From contig JAFAEO010000084.1 in NCBI GenBank assembly GCA_023423975.1, positions 186,001 through 250,000 of the forward strand: DNA of 64,000 nt, in the 5' to 3' direction. Every line of letters begins with the position of its first letter. Position 1 is the first letter of the stretch. A program made the translations under genes and the position numbers. The DNA comes from Pseudomonadota bacterium. Its GTDB lineage: Bacteria; Pseudomonadota; Gammaproteobacteria; Burkholderiales; Burkholderiaceae_B. Shown in pieces: positions 31,618 to 39,662 of this stretch. Below the pieces are notes generated by a model, which had not been told where the DNA came from, made no database searches, and saw nothing but the letters and a program-made list of their open reading frames with translations.

Positions 31618-31911
31618 ATGAAGTGGAATGTGAGCATACAGAACCCCGCACACCCAGGTCTGGTATTGCGCGAATATCTGGGTCAAACCAGCGTAGCCGA
31701 AGCCGCTCAGCGCCGCGGCGTCACCCGCGCCGCGCTTTCTCGTCTCTTGAATGGCAGGGCAGCGATTTCGGCTGATATGGCTGTGCGCCTTTCTATTCTG
31801 CTTGAAGCCAGCAGTGGGTTATGGACGGGTATGCAATTTGATTACGATCTTTGGCAAGCAGAGCAGACCAAGCATGATTTTGTTGTGCCCTTAACTAAAG
31901 CAATGGCATGA
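31618..31911 (+). CDS. higA: Orphan HigA family antitoxin
   Basis: A 97-residue HigA-type protein starting at ATG 31618: NPAHPGLVLREYLGQTSVAE, then the helix-turn-helix AAQRRGVTRAALSRLLNGRA, then AVRLSILLEASSGLWTGMQF. HigA normally neutralises an mRNA-cleaving HigB encoded just upstream; no higB is present here, since the upstream DNA is the terL stub in the same frame. It may be expressed as a TerL-HigA fusion of 155 residues or from its own start, which lacks a strong ribosome site. Confidence 0.75.
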   Translation: MKWNVSIQNPAHPGLVLREYLGQTSVAEAAQRRGVTRAALSRLLNGRAAISADMAVRLSILLEASSGLWTGMQFDYDLWQAEQTKHDFVVPLTKAMA

Positions 31912-31952
31912 AAATCAATGCAATTTCCTGGCACTGGTAGATAGTTGCAGGT

Positions 31953-32321
31953 TTATAGAAACGCGCCGGTTTTTGGTCGCGTTTCCCAACTCCCATCATA
32001 AGGCATCCAGCCCATCACCGGCTCATTGGTTTTCTTATTGATTCGGGGCCTGCCGTGTTTGTCGGTCACTTGGCCACGATACATGATTTTCAGGCCGCGT
32101 GTCCGCATATGCTTTTTGGCTAGATCGATCCAGTCCTGGCAAAACTGCGGAGCATCGAAGGTGAGCGATACCTGCCGATGCGCGCCTGTCTTGTATATGT
32201 GTTCTTCATAGTCGGCGTAGAAAGCCTCTGTGGAGGCGTTCCATTCGGGGGGAGGAGATTTCTTGCTTGCCGATTGTCTGGCAATGACATCTGTCATGCC
32301 GAATACACAAAATGCACTCAT
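31953..32321 (-). CDS. Hypothetical protein at the edge of the prophage remnant
   Basis: A 122-residue protein: NASTEAFYADYEEHIYKTGA, then SLTFDAPQFCQDWIDLAKKH and RGQVTDKHGRPRINKKTNEP. It has no signal peptide or membrane segment. The start may be eight codons further in. Neighbours suggest mobile-element origin. I do not recognise the family. Confidence 0.5.
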   Translation of the reverse strand: MSAFCVFGMTDVIARQSASKKSPPPEWNASTEAFYADYEEHIYKTGAHRQVSLTFDAPQFCQDWIDLAKKHMRTRGLKIMYRGQVTDKHGRPRINKKTNEPVMGWMPYDGSWETRPKTGAFL

Positions 32322-32466
32322 CGCTTTTACATCTGGTGGGGAAGGGTAAAGATGCGAGATTTTATATGCGACCCGCCGTTAAAGCAAACGATAAAGCATC
32401 ACCTACTTAATACCAGGTCTCGCGCATGATCAGATATGAACGCTTCGCGATGTTAATGTGTCTGGG

Positions 32467-32799
32467 TTACGATGGTTGCTCCAGCGGCCACACCTCAACG
32501 ACGCCGTGTGCGACAGCACAGGGCGTGCGCGACACCATCTCTATGGCTTCGGTCATGTCTTTGGCCTCTATGATGGCGAACCCGGCCACTGGCATAGAAG
32601 ATTTCATGAATGGCCCGTTCGTCGTTACAACTTGTGCCGCGTCCGCATTGCGAACCTGCACCGGGTGGCCTGCGATCCCCATCAATACACCGGCTTGCTG
32701 CAATTTTGCGTCATGCGCATGGGCTGCGTTTCGGATGTCGACTGCGATACGCTCGTAGCCTTCCCGATCCCCATATCCAATCGTTACAAATTTAGGCAT
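32467..32799 (-). CDS. YciI-like (YCII-related/DGPF) protein
   Basis: A 110-residue protein of the dimeric alpha-beta barrel type: MPKFVTIGYGDREGYERIAV, then GPFMKSSMPVAGFAIIEAKD and the C-terminal AVAHGVVEVWPLEQ, typical for the family in which the last strand reads VEVRP. Members are small enzymes or binding proteins of varied, mostly unknown roles. An AGGAG box lies 8 nt before ATG 32799. It is a single-gene unit outside the phage remnants. Confidence 0.7.
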   Translation of the reverse strand: MPKFVTIGYGDREGYERIAVDIRNAAHAHDAKLQQAGVLMGIAGHPVQVRNADAAQVVTTNGPFMKSSMPVAGFAIIEAKDMTEAIEMVSRTPCAVAHGVVEVWPLEQPS

Positions 32800-32977
32800 A
32801 GGTCGTCTCCTATCGTTTGCTGAGGTAATGGCTTGTCCATTGGCAGATCACTATAAATCATACTTCAACATCGGCAGTGACCGCCAACCCACAGGCGCAC
32901 CTAGTGGTACATGTCAGGGCGGATCGAGACTGATTCAAATCCGCCTGCTACTATTGAACAATTGACAGGAGAGCCAA

Positions 32978-33379
32978 ATGACCAAACTTCAAGGAAGCTG
33001 CCTCTGTGGCGGTGTTCGCTATCAAATAAACGGACCATTAACAGGGGCACTCAATTGCCATTGTGCTATGTGTCGTAAGGCACACGGGGCGGCTTTTCGA
33101 AGTCGGGCGAGGGTGCTGGCACGGGATTTTGGATTTTTGCAAGGCGAGGCATTGGTCAAATTCTACGAATCATCACCTGGAACACATCGCGGATTTTGCG
33201 GTGTCTGCGGCTCGCCCATATTCAGCAAATTCGATGATGATAAGTCTGGTTATGGATTGCCGTTAGGGGGCTTGGATTCCGATCCAGGCGTCAAACCTGA
33301 GTTGCACGTGTATGTCAGTAACAAAGCACCATGGCACGATATTGCAGACCGTCTACCGAAATATGACGAAGATGCGTAA
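32978..33379 (+). CDS. GFA-family (CENP-V/GFA domain) zinc protein
   Basis: A 133-residue protein with all GFA zinc ligands: GSCLCGGVRYQI, then CHCAMCRKAHGAAF and FCGVCGSPIF. The family was named from glutathione-dependent formaldehyde-activating enzyme, but most members, including this one, have unproven substrates. An AGGAG box precedes the ATG. It stands alone. Confidence 0.85.
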   Translation: MTKLQGSCLCGGVRYQINGPLTGALNCHCAMCRKAHGAAFRSRARVLARDFGFLQGEALVKFYESSPGTHRGFCGVCGSPIFSKFDDDKSGYGLPLGGLDSDPGVKPELHVYVSNKAPWHDIADRLPKYDEDA

Positions 33380-33440
33380 TTGCAATAATACTATATTAGC
33401 ACCAGGCTTCCTCTGCCGCCCAACGTGCATTTACGAACCT

Positions 33441-33662
33441 TCAACCGACTAATTTGACCGATGCGGGGTCAATGCCTGCGTCTTTCAATATTGCATCAAG
33501 CTTTTGCTCTAACGTCAGGTTATTTTCTTTCGTTTCCGCCATAGGGAGTCTCAATGCGAACACGAGTTCTTTTTTTAAAGTGATTGGTTCAGCGTCATCC
33601 AAGTCTTCATCGGCATTAATTATTTCCGGCGCTCCGCCGAACTTTGAATAGGTGATGTCCAT
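33441..33662 (-). CDS. 73-residue protein of an unnamed small family (chromosomal copy)
   Basis: A small acidic protein with an excellent AGGAGG ribosome site. The C-terminal part, LKKELVFALRLPMAETKENN then LEQKLDAILKDAGIDPASVK, is homologous to the prophage gene at 13,106-13,333; the N-terminal 25 residues differ. The shared segment likely folds as two helices. Function unknown. Confidence 0.7.
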   Translation of the reverse strand: MDITYSKFGGAPEIINADEDLDDAEPITLKKELVFALRLPMAETKENNLTLEQKLDAILKDAGIDPASVKLVG

Positions 33663-34163
33663 AAAGAATCCTCCTGGTTAGTTTGATGATTCATTGTACT
33701 TCGACCTGAACAAAAAGGGCCAAGGAAAAGGCGCCATAGCATCGTCGGCGTTCGTGCCTTCCGAGGCAACCAGACAAACTAGGCTTTGCAACTGCAATAA
33801 ATCGATGCTTTTGCTGGCGTGCAGAAACAATAATATACCGAATATTCTGTACAAACCATCCTGATGCAAGAAGGGTCTTCTGTTCTATTGAATAGTGAGG
33901 GTGATAGCATTCCCCTGAAGGTACGGTCTGCATTGAGGAGGTGATTCATTAGCGACAATGTTTATAGTCCCCAGTGAGGCCTTATCCTTTGCAGGTGTCT
34001 AGTGGAACCGACATATTGATTTTGCTGCAAAAAAAGCTTACCTTGCAGTATCAAGGTTGTCATAAGCCTATTTTGCCTGTCTTATTATCTCTCAGGCTAT
34101 TTTATTGATACGCTATTTTGCAATTGCCTATTCTGTGTTGATTTTATATTTGGATAATTTACC
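33663..34163. other. Intergenic stretch without recognised gene
   Basis: About 500 bp with several stop-rich frames. The last 120 bp before the GST gene are AT-rich and contain loosely spaced copies of CTATTTT, probably promoter DNA. I see no RNA gene or strong hairpin. Confidence 0.4.
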
Positions 34164-34790
34164 ATGAAGCTTAAATTACACGCCTCGCCAGGTGCTTGTT
34201 CGCTTGCCGGCCATATTGTCTTGGAATGGATTGGTACTACCTATGACATCGCGTATTACACGGGCGCCGAGCGCAAAGAACCGGTATTCTTAAAACTTAA
34301 TCCCGCCGGAGCGGTACCCGTGCTTGAAGTCGATGGCTGGGTACTGACGCAGAACGTAGCAATTCTCAATTTCCTTGCCGACAGCTTTCCAGAATCCAAG
34401 CTCAGCGGCGACGGTAGTATCGGGAGTCGCGCGCAGATCAACCGAATTTTGGGCATTGCGACATCGGATATCCATCCCACGTTCAAACCATTATTTGGGA
34501 CGACCTCTTATCTGGGTGACGAGGTAGCGATTGACATGACCAAGGCTAATGCGCGTGCGAAGGTCCATGCTCTATTGGAAACAATGGATGCGCAGCTGGC
34601 GGGCCAGGACTGGCTTACTGGCATACGCTCTGTGGCCGATCCGCTTCTATATGTTATGACGCGCTGGACAAAAAACGTGGGTGTGAAAATTGATGATCTG
34701 CCCAATCTGCTCCGCTTTATGTCGAATATGGAGCGCGATGCAGGCGTGCAGAAAGCACTGCAGGACGAGGGGTTGCAGACGTTTTGCTAG
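34164..34790 (+). CDS. gst: Glutathione S-transferase (beta-like)
   Basis: A 208-residue GST. The thioredoxin-like domain starts MKLKLHASPGACSLAGHIVL with the cysteine typical of beta-class enzymes, and has the cis-Pro segment LNPAGAVPVLEVDGWVLTQN. The helical C-terminal domain includes GQDWLTGIRSVADPLLYVM, with the conserved N-capping region. It conjugates or reduces substrates with glutathione in the cytosol. It ends against ribH in convergent orientation. Confidence 0.88.
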   Translation: MKLKLHASPGACSLAGHIVLEWIGTTYDIAYYTGAERKEPVFLKLNPAGAVPVLEVDGWVLTQNVAILNFLADSFPESKLSGDGSIGSRAQINRILGIATSDIHPTFKPLFGTTSYLGDEVAIDMTKANARAKVHALLETMDAQLAGQDWLTGIRSVADPLLYVMTRWTKNVGVKIDDLPNLLRFMSNMERDAGVQKALQDEGLQTFC

Positions 34791-34827
34791 CAATGCAGTC
34801 CAAAGGCAGGGCAGTGGACTGCATTGC
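34790..34827. terminator. 13-bp perfect hairpin between convergent gst and ribH
   Basis: GCAATGCAGTCCA and TGGACTGCATTGC are separated by 12 nt. The hairpin begins at the last base of the gst stop codon. There is no T tract, so it may act as an mRNA-stabilising end or a processed bidirectional terminator. Confidence 0.6.
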
Positions 34828-34854
34828 GCTACTGTAAGAGGAAGCTGCCGTGCC

Positions 34855-35361
34855 TCACTGTTGTAGTGAAAGCGTAGTATGACTCAGGCTGTCCAGAGAA
34901 GCGATCGTTGCGATGCACGCCTGCGCTGCTTCCTTGCCCTTGACCCTGAAATGTTCGAAGAAAAAGCGGTGCTGATCTTCACCTTCAAACAGTTCACGCG
35001 GGGTGAGTACGCAAGACAATACCGGCACGCGCGTTTCCAGCTGCACTTGCATTAATCCTGAAATAACCGCCTGGGCGACAAACTCATGGCGATAAATACC
35101 ACCGTTGACCACCAATCCGGCTGCGACTACAGCCGCATAGCGGCCGCTTTCGGCCAGCAGCTTGGCGTGCAAGGGAATCTCAAAGGCGCCCGGAACACTG
35201 ATGATATCAACGCAGGAAGCGTCCTGGCCGAGGCTGGACACTTCTTCCAGAAATGATATCCTTGCCTGCTCTACGATATCGCCATGCCAAGCGGCTTCAA
35301 TAAAGGCGATGCGGCGGAATGCGAGCCCCGGCAGAGGTTGATCGTTTACTTTGTTTAACAT
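34855..35361 (-). CDS. ribH: 6,7-dimethyl-8-ribityllumazine synthase (type II)
   Basis: A 168-residue lumazine synthase, the penultimate step of riboflavin synthesis. It has AFIEAAWHGDIVEQARISFL near the N-terminus, the substrate loop SVPGAFEIPLHAKLLAESGR, GLVVNGGIYRHEFVAQAVIS and LTPRELFEGEDQHRFFFEHF. The shortened, divergent loops are those of RibH2-type enzymes, decamers found beside the housekeeping RibH. I start at ATG 35361, next to an AGGAG box, not at upstream in-frame codons that lie in the leader. The leader carries an FMN riboswitch. Confidence 0.9.
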   Translation of the reverse strand: MLNKVNDQPLPGLAFRRIAFIEAAWHGDIVEQARISFLEEVSSLGQDASCVDIISVPGAFEIPLHAKLLAESGRYAAVVAAGLVVNGGIYRHEFVAQAVISGLMQVQLETRVPVLSCVLTPRELFEGEDQHRFFFEHFRVKGKEAAQACIATIASLDSLSHTTLSLQQ

Positions 35362-35367
35362 GGAAAA

Positions 35368-35395
35368 CTCCTGTTTTTGAACATATAAAAACAGG
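35368..35395 (-). promoter_or_regulatory. Hairpin sequestering the ribH ribosome site
   Basis: On the minus strand CCTGTTTTT pairs with AAAAACAGG (9 bp, 8-nt loop), and the downstream arm includes part of the AGGAG ribosome site. It is well placed as the expression platform for the upstream FMN riboswitch, acting on translation. Confidence 0.6.
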
Positions 35396-35530
35396 GCATG
35401 GATAGACAGGAGATGCATGGCGCGTGCATTGCAAGATTTTGGGTTTGCATGCCAAATCATGGGCATGACTGTGCAAACCTGCTGCAACGAATGCATAGCC
35501 AGGCACGCTGGCGTAGCCAGCAATATCCCG

Positions 35531-35690
35531 CTCTCTCTTTATCCGGACTATGACCGTCGGCCCTGGAATCACACCAGGTCTGCTGACCTTGCTCATGCGT
35601 GAGGAACTGCTACACGGGCAAGCGCTCGCGGGCTTAGCGTCTTTACGCTATTACCGCCGGTGGGGAATTGCACCCCGCCCTGAGAACGTG
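35531..35690 (-). promoter_or_regulatory. FMN riboswitch (RFN element) upstream of ribH
   Basis: Read on the minus strand, the conserved blocks appear in order: AGGGCGGGGTGCAATTCCCC, then ACCGGCGGTAAT, GCCCGCGAGC, GACCTGGTGTGATTCCAG, and GGGCCGACGGTCATAGTCC followed by GGAT. This is the RFN consensus. Closing P1 bases are CGTTCTC and GAGAGAG. High FMN should switch off ribH2. Confidence 0.93.
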
Positions 35691-36024
35691 CGGCGCTTCG
35701 TCGGGCGTGCCGAAGAAGATCCGCGCACGAATTGTAGCACCAGATTTGTGCGCGTGCAGGCCGGTGCTGGGAATATGGATCACCAAACCTGGGTGCCGTA
35801 TATTTAGCCAGCATTATTTACCTCCATGCGATAACAGTGTCCCGATTTATCATCAGGCTCAACGAGAAAGTGCTTAGCAACGATCTGGCGTTCGTCGGCA
35901 ATATCGGTGATCCTCTTTCAGGAAAATGCTTGTTGTATCCACTGTCATTGCAAGAGCCGGGTAATTCATCAACTTGCATTAAAATCGAGTTTAATTTACA
36001 TGCGATTTTTGAACAGGGTTGGTG
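35691..36024. other. Intergenic region between riboswitch and methyltransferase
   Basis: Divergent promoter DNA for ribH2 and the methyltransferase. Short ORFs here have no ribosome site. I see no further RNA motif. Confidence 0.4.
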
Positions 36025-36663
36025 ATGAAAGACTATTACGGAGCGCGCGCTAACGAATACGACAGAATCTATTTAAAACCTGAACGACAGGCCGATCTTC
36101 AAAAATTGCAGATGTGGTTGCCTCCCATATTTGCCGGCCGATCAGTGCTGGAGATCGCTTGTGGCACCGGCTACTGGACCCAATTTTATGCACCACTGGC
36201 CAAGCGGGTTGTAGCGCTGGACGCCGCAAAGGAAACTCTGGACATTGCAGCTGGGCGTATCACCGCGAACAACGTTCAATTGGTCCGGGGGGATGCGTAC
36301 GAACTCCCGGTTTTCGATGCGTCCTTTGATGTCGCTTTTGCCGGATTTTGGTGGTCACATGTTCCTCAGGAACAAATCCAGGAGTTTCTTACCGGGCTTC
36401 ATCGGGTGCTTGAGCCTGGCGCCAGGGTTGTCTTTCTTGATAATCGTTTTGTGAGCGGTAGCAGCACCCCGATAGCGGACCATGATAGTGCAGGCAACAC
36501 CTATCAAATTCGTACGCTAGACGATGGATCAACGCATCGGGTGCTCAAAAACTTTCCGACACGGGAACAACTGCTTGCTGCGGTGTCGTGGTATTCGGCG
36601 TCTTGTAATTATCTGGAGTGGGACTATTTCTGGGCGCTTGAGTACACCTTGGATCTGCCTTGA
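36025..36663 (+). CDS. Class I SAM-dependent methyltransferase
   Basis: A 212-residue Rossmann methyltransferase. Motif I is VLEIACGTGYWTQFYA, motif II VVALDAAKETLDIA, and motif III/IV LVRGDAYELPVFDASFDVAF, followed by LHRVLEPGARVVFLDNRF. The substrate is unknown; the ubiquinone/small-molecule type is likeliest. I start at ATG 36025; GTG and TTG codons just upstream are in frame. It is monocistronic. Confidence 0.82.
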   Translation: MKDYYGARANEYDRIYLKPERQADLQKLQMWLPPIFAGRSVLEIACGTGYWTQFYAPLAKRVVALDAAKETLDIAAGRITANNVQLVRGDAYELPVFDASFDVAFAGFWWSHVPQEQIQEFLTGLHRVLEPGARVVFLDNRFVSGSSTPIADHDSAGNTYQIRTLDDGSTHRVLKNFPTREQLLAAVSWYSASCNYLEWDYFWALEYTLDLP

Positions 36664-36689
36664 GCAGCTCGGGAATAGTGGCGGATTGA

Positions 36690-36713
36690 AAAAAAACCGG
36701 GCCCATTGCCCGG
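36690..36713 (-). terminator. Minus-strand terminator downstream of the methyltransferase
   Basis: The stem CCGGGC/GCCCGG, loop AATGG when read leftward, is followed by eight T on the minus strand. It would stop leftward transcription toward the methyltransferase gene; no leftward gene is known immediately to its right. Confidence 0.6.
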
Positions 36714-36802
36714 CGATTGTAAACATAGCCGGGTAGTATATTTTGACAAAGTGACAGGCCCAATTAGTGTATAAATGTAGGGGTCTATTCAAAGGAGCTT
36801 TT

Positions 36803-37090
36803 ATGAAACAACTCATCGCCGCGATCCCGTTGTTCGTGCTCGCTGCCTGCCAGGCGCCGACGCCTGGGCAGGCTCAGAACCCGAGCCAGACTCAGACAGA
36901 AGATCAATGTGGTGCCAAGAGTCATCAGAGCCTGGTGGGTACTCAGGACAAGGCGTTGGACAAATCTACGTTACCCAAGTCCACTCGAGTTATTTATCCT
37001 GATTCAGTCGTCACGATGGATTATTCGGCAGAACGCTTGAATGTCCACGTTGGCAAGGACGGGAAGATTAGCCGCGTAACTTGCGGCTAG
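36803..37090 (+). CDS. I78 family peptidase inhibitor lipoprotein
   Basis: A 95-residue lipoprotein. The signal peptide ends in a lipobox LAAC at Cys16, and a Pro/Gln/Thr-rich linker follows. The I78 domain shows CGAKSHQSLVGTQDKALDKS and the closing MDYSAERLNVHVGKDGKISR with a terminal VTCG. Such proteins bind serine proteases and may guard the periplasm. An AAGGAG box precedes the ATG. Confidence 0.85.
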   Translation: MKQLIAAIPLFVLAACQAPTPGQAQNPSQTQTEDQCGAKSHQSLVGTQDKALDKSTLPKSTRVIYPDSVVTMDYSAERLNVHVGKDGKISRVTCG

Positions 37091-37180
37091 GCGCAAGGGC
37101 CAGATTAGTCGCGCTGCCCTTATTCACGCATTTTTTCTAAAGCGGTAATAAGAGCTGCATCGCAGCCAAGGGTTATTTTC

Positions 37181-37579
37181 TTAGATAACTCTTGCGTCCT
37201 GAGTCGCTGTAGCAAAACTTCCCGCCTCTGGGGCCGGTGCAATAATTGCCGCTACTACAATTGCACCCGGCGTCTTTTTGACAGACGGCGCCATGTTGCG
37301 ATTATTGGAAAACAGTCGCGCTGCCGCTGTGTTGCCGCTCCCATGCGTTGCCGAGCAATGTTTTTTTGATCCGCTTACGGACCCGTCATTGCATATAAAT
37401 GTTTCTCCCTGGCAGTGGGATATGCCGCCTTTGGCGCCCGAGCATGGATAGTTTCGAGCCATTGCCGGCGGCATGGCTAAACACGGCAGCATCACAAGTG
37501 TGAATGCTAGCGCTGCATTCCTGACTAGCGAACTATGAAAAATCCTGCTTCGCTTGCGCGAGCGTCGAACAACGTTCAA
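37181..37579 (-). CDS. Secreted cysteine-rich protein
   Basis: A protein with a basic, hydrophobic signal peptide (SLVRNAALAFTLVMLPCLAM, cleavage after MA) and a mature start RNYPCSGAKGGISHCQGETF followed by ICNDGSVSGSKKHC, four cysteines likely forming two disulfides. This small module is common in secreted proteins of Alcaligenaceae, to my recollection. The start is uncertain: a TTG at 37579 overlaps the upstream stop (TTGA) and gives a proper signal peptide; ATG 37633 is the alternative. Confidence 0.6.
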   Translation of the reverse strand: MNVVRRSRKRSRIFHSSLVRNAALAFTLVMLPCLAMPPAMARNYPCSGAKGGISHCQGETFICNDGSVSGSKKHCSATHGSGNTAAARLFSNNRNMAPSVKKTPGAIVVAAIIAPAPEAGSFATATQDARVI

Positions 37580-37755
37580 ACGTACTTCCTGCCTCGCGCT
37601 GCATGATCCTCGCGTTGACGCTCCAGATACCATTTGCGTGATGCCAGATCGGTGACGTTGGTGTCCAGCCACCGGCGCAGCTCAGCTTCTTCGCGTTGAA
37701 AGTCGCTTTCTAAGGTTTTTAGATAATGTATATTTTGTTGACTCAAATCGTCCAT
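37576..37755 (-). CDS. Small charged helical protein (chromosomal copy of a two-copy family)
   Basis: A 59-residue protein, MDDLSQQNIHYLKTLESDFQ then REEAELRRWLDTNVTDLASR, homologous to the prophage protein at 19,082-19,282. ATG 37755 has a strong AAGGAGG box; the longer frame upstream lacks similarity. It is translationally coupled to the secreted cysteine-rich protein that follows. Predicted alpha-helical; function unknown. Confidence 0.7.
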   Translation of the reverse strand: MDDLSQQNIHYLKTLESDFQREEAELRRWLDTNVTDLASRKWYLERQREDHAARGRKYV

Positions 37756-38264
37756 CCTGGCCTCCTTGTGGGCGGGTCGCGGTAAAGCATCAGGACGCAA
37801 GAACCCTTGCGTGGTTTTCCTTTTGTGAATATAACATTTATCTAACAAAATACATATTCCGTTACCTGCGGTCGTGATTTTTCAAATGTGTGTAGCACGC
37901 AGGGCTAACTATTTAAATACAAGTGAAATACAAGTAAAATGCAGGTTGGTAACGCACCAAATAAGAGCAAATCGCACTGATATTCGATACATTTGTTTAC
38001 AATATTTCCTTTCAGCAAATGCGCTACTGCAACCACCGCGGCATTGCTGCCTAGCTTTTGAGTGTGACTAATTGCGATCACATATGCAATGCAGATGCTT
38101 TTTTTCGATGGTTTCTGGTCGATAATGAACTTGAGCTGGCGATCGCCACTTGCTCGTACAGTCTGTAGACTGACATTTGCATAGCCTGATATTTCACGTT
38201 ATTCTCAAACGGCATATTGCGGGACGAATACGGTTATGCTGGATGCCAACAACGAGGAGCATCT
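37756..38264. other. Intergenic region between divergent genes
   Basis: About 500 bp of promoter-like, partly AT-rich DNA between the divergent small-protein gene and the lipocalin gene. It contains an ATACAAGT direct repeat near 37,917-37,937. No gene is supported. Confidence 0.4.
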
Positions 38265-38804
38265 ATGAAGACCATTTTTTATATCGCGACTGTCGCCGCA
38301 TTAGCAGGATGCGCAAGCTCGAATCCGTCGCTGCCGACTCAGCCGAATGTAGATTTGAATAAATACGCCGGTACCTGGTACGAACAGGCACGGTTACCCA
38401 ACAGCTTTCAGCGGGATTGCGCAAGCGATGTGCGAGCCGATTACACGGTGCAGCCGGGTAATACAATCAAGGTAGTTAACCAGTGCAAACAGAAAGATGG
38501 TAGCGTGAAAACAGCCCAGGCAGAAGGGCGGCTTGTTGCAAATGACACTGGTCCTGATTTTTCAAAACTGCAGGTACGATTTGCCCCCAAGTGGACGTCG
38601 TGGCTTCCAATGGTGTGGGGCGACTACTGGATAATAAAGATTCATGGGGATTATAAATATTCATTGGTGGGCACTCCCAATCGCCAGTTTTTGTGGATTC
38701 TCTCCCGGGAGAAGCAGGCTGATCAGCGTGTCGTCAATGAGCTACTTGCCTATGCTGCAGACCATGGATTTGCTGTACAGGAAGTGACCCGAACGCCCCA
38801 GTAA
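38265..38804 (+). CDS. blc: Bacterial lipocalin (Blc-like lipoprotein)
   Basis: A 179-residue outer-membrane lipocalin. The signal peptide has a lipobox LAGC (Cys16). The lipocalin signature is LNKYAGTWYEQARLPNSFQ, followed by a cysteine-containing strand, FSKLQVRFAPKWTSWLPMVW, GDYWIIKI and the last motif LWILSREKQ. It probably binds lysophospholipids or fatty acids. A GAGGAG box precedes the ATG. Confidence 0.92.
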   Translation: MKTIFYIATVAALAGCASSNPSLPTQPNVDLNKYAGTWYEQARLPNSFQRDCASDVRADYTVQPGNTIKVVNQCKQKDGSVKTAQAEGRLVANDTGPDFSKLQVRFAPKWTSWLPMVWGDYWIIKIHGDYKYSLVGTPNRQFLWILSREKQADQRVVNELLAYAADHGFAVQEVTRTPQ

Positions 38805-39044
38805 GCAATTTAAGTGATATGCAGCTACTCTGTGCCCCGGCTTGCCAGAAGCCGGTATGGTTTTGCTCAGTTTCAGCTTCCTGATTTTCCTGCTAAATTA
38901 CGATCGTCATAAAGGAAATAATGACGCGGCAAGGCTATTTATAAGCGCAACAGGTGTTTGCTTTGGTTTTTTTGTGGTTTCGTGCGCCAGATCCACGCGA
39001 GCCTGCTATAAAATGAGATTTTTTGATCCAGCAGGAGTGCGCCC

Positions 39045-39281
39045 ATGCCTATTAACCGCCTTTGTCGACTTAGCCTGATGCTGTGCCTGGCCGTGTTTGT
39101 TGCCGGGTGTTCAGGCGGTGGTGGTATCGGTTCTTCTTTAGTCGGCGAATGCGCCTGGTATCGTGGCGGTTGCTCTTATGAAGGTCCCTATGACGATGAT
39201 GAGAAAGACTACGCCGAAGAGGAAGCGGCCAGGCTGAACAGAGCCCAGTCTGCACGGCTGGGCGGGGGCTGGTTCTGGTAA
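39045..39281 (+). CDS. Small lipoprotein
   Basis: A 78-residue protein with a signal peptide and lipobox (LCLAVFVAGCSGGGGIGSSL), a short cysteine-containing region and an acidic helix DDDEKDYAEEEAARLNRAQS. No family recognised. The ATG follows a CAGGAG-type box. Confidence 0.65.
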   Translation: MPINRLCRLSLMLCLAVFVAGCSGGGGIGSSLVGECAWYRGGCSYEGPYDDDEKDYAEEEAARLNRAQSARLGGGWFW

Positions 39282-39662
39282 GAATCTGCCAGTCAGGCCT
39301 TTTTCATCATCGTCCTCCCACTAAGCGGTTTACCGGCGAAACTGCCGTTACCGCAGGGGTAGAGATGCTGCATGGTTCTTCATAACAAGTGTAATGTCTT
39401 GCTGAGGGCCGTCTTTTCTATTGAGTGAGTGGTGGCCTGAAGAAGTCACATTCTTATGTTCGTTGCCCGAAGGTGCATACAATTCGTTGCCCATTATTAA
39501 CCAACCGGTTGCAGGGCGAGTACCTGTTGCGCTACAACCTTCGGAAGCGGGGGCCGGGTGAGAGAAATCGTCTTATGCGTTCTTCAAAATGCGATTAATT
39601 AGATTGGGGCCGGCCTGGCTTGTCACGGCGCATCGATAGCTATCGGAAATAAGGAGAATCAA
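39282..39662. other. Intergenic stretch without recognised gene
   Basis: About 380 bp. Short ORFs lack ribosome sites. I see no clear terminator or RNA motif. Confidence 0.4.

Noticed and set aside
38842..39078. 78-residue plus-strand ORF
   Set aside because: No ribosome site, overlaps the next lipoprotein start, and the sequence after the hydrophobic start is not coherent.
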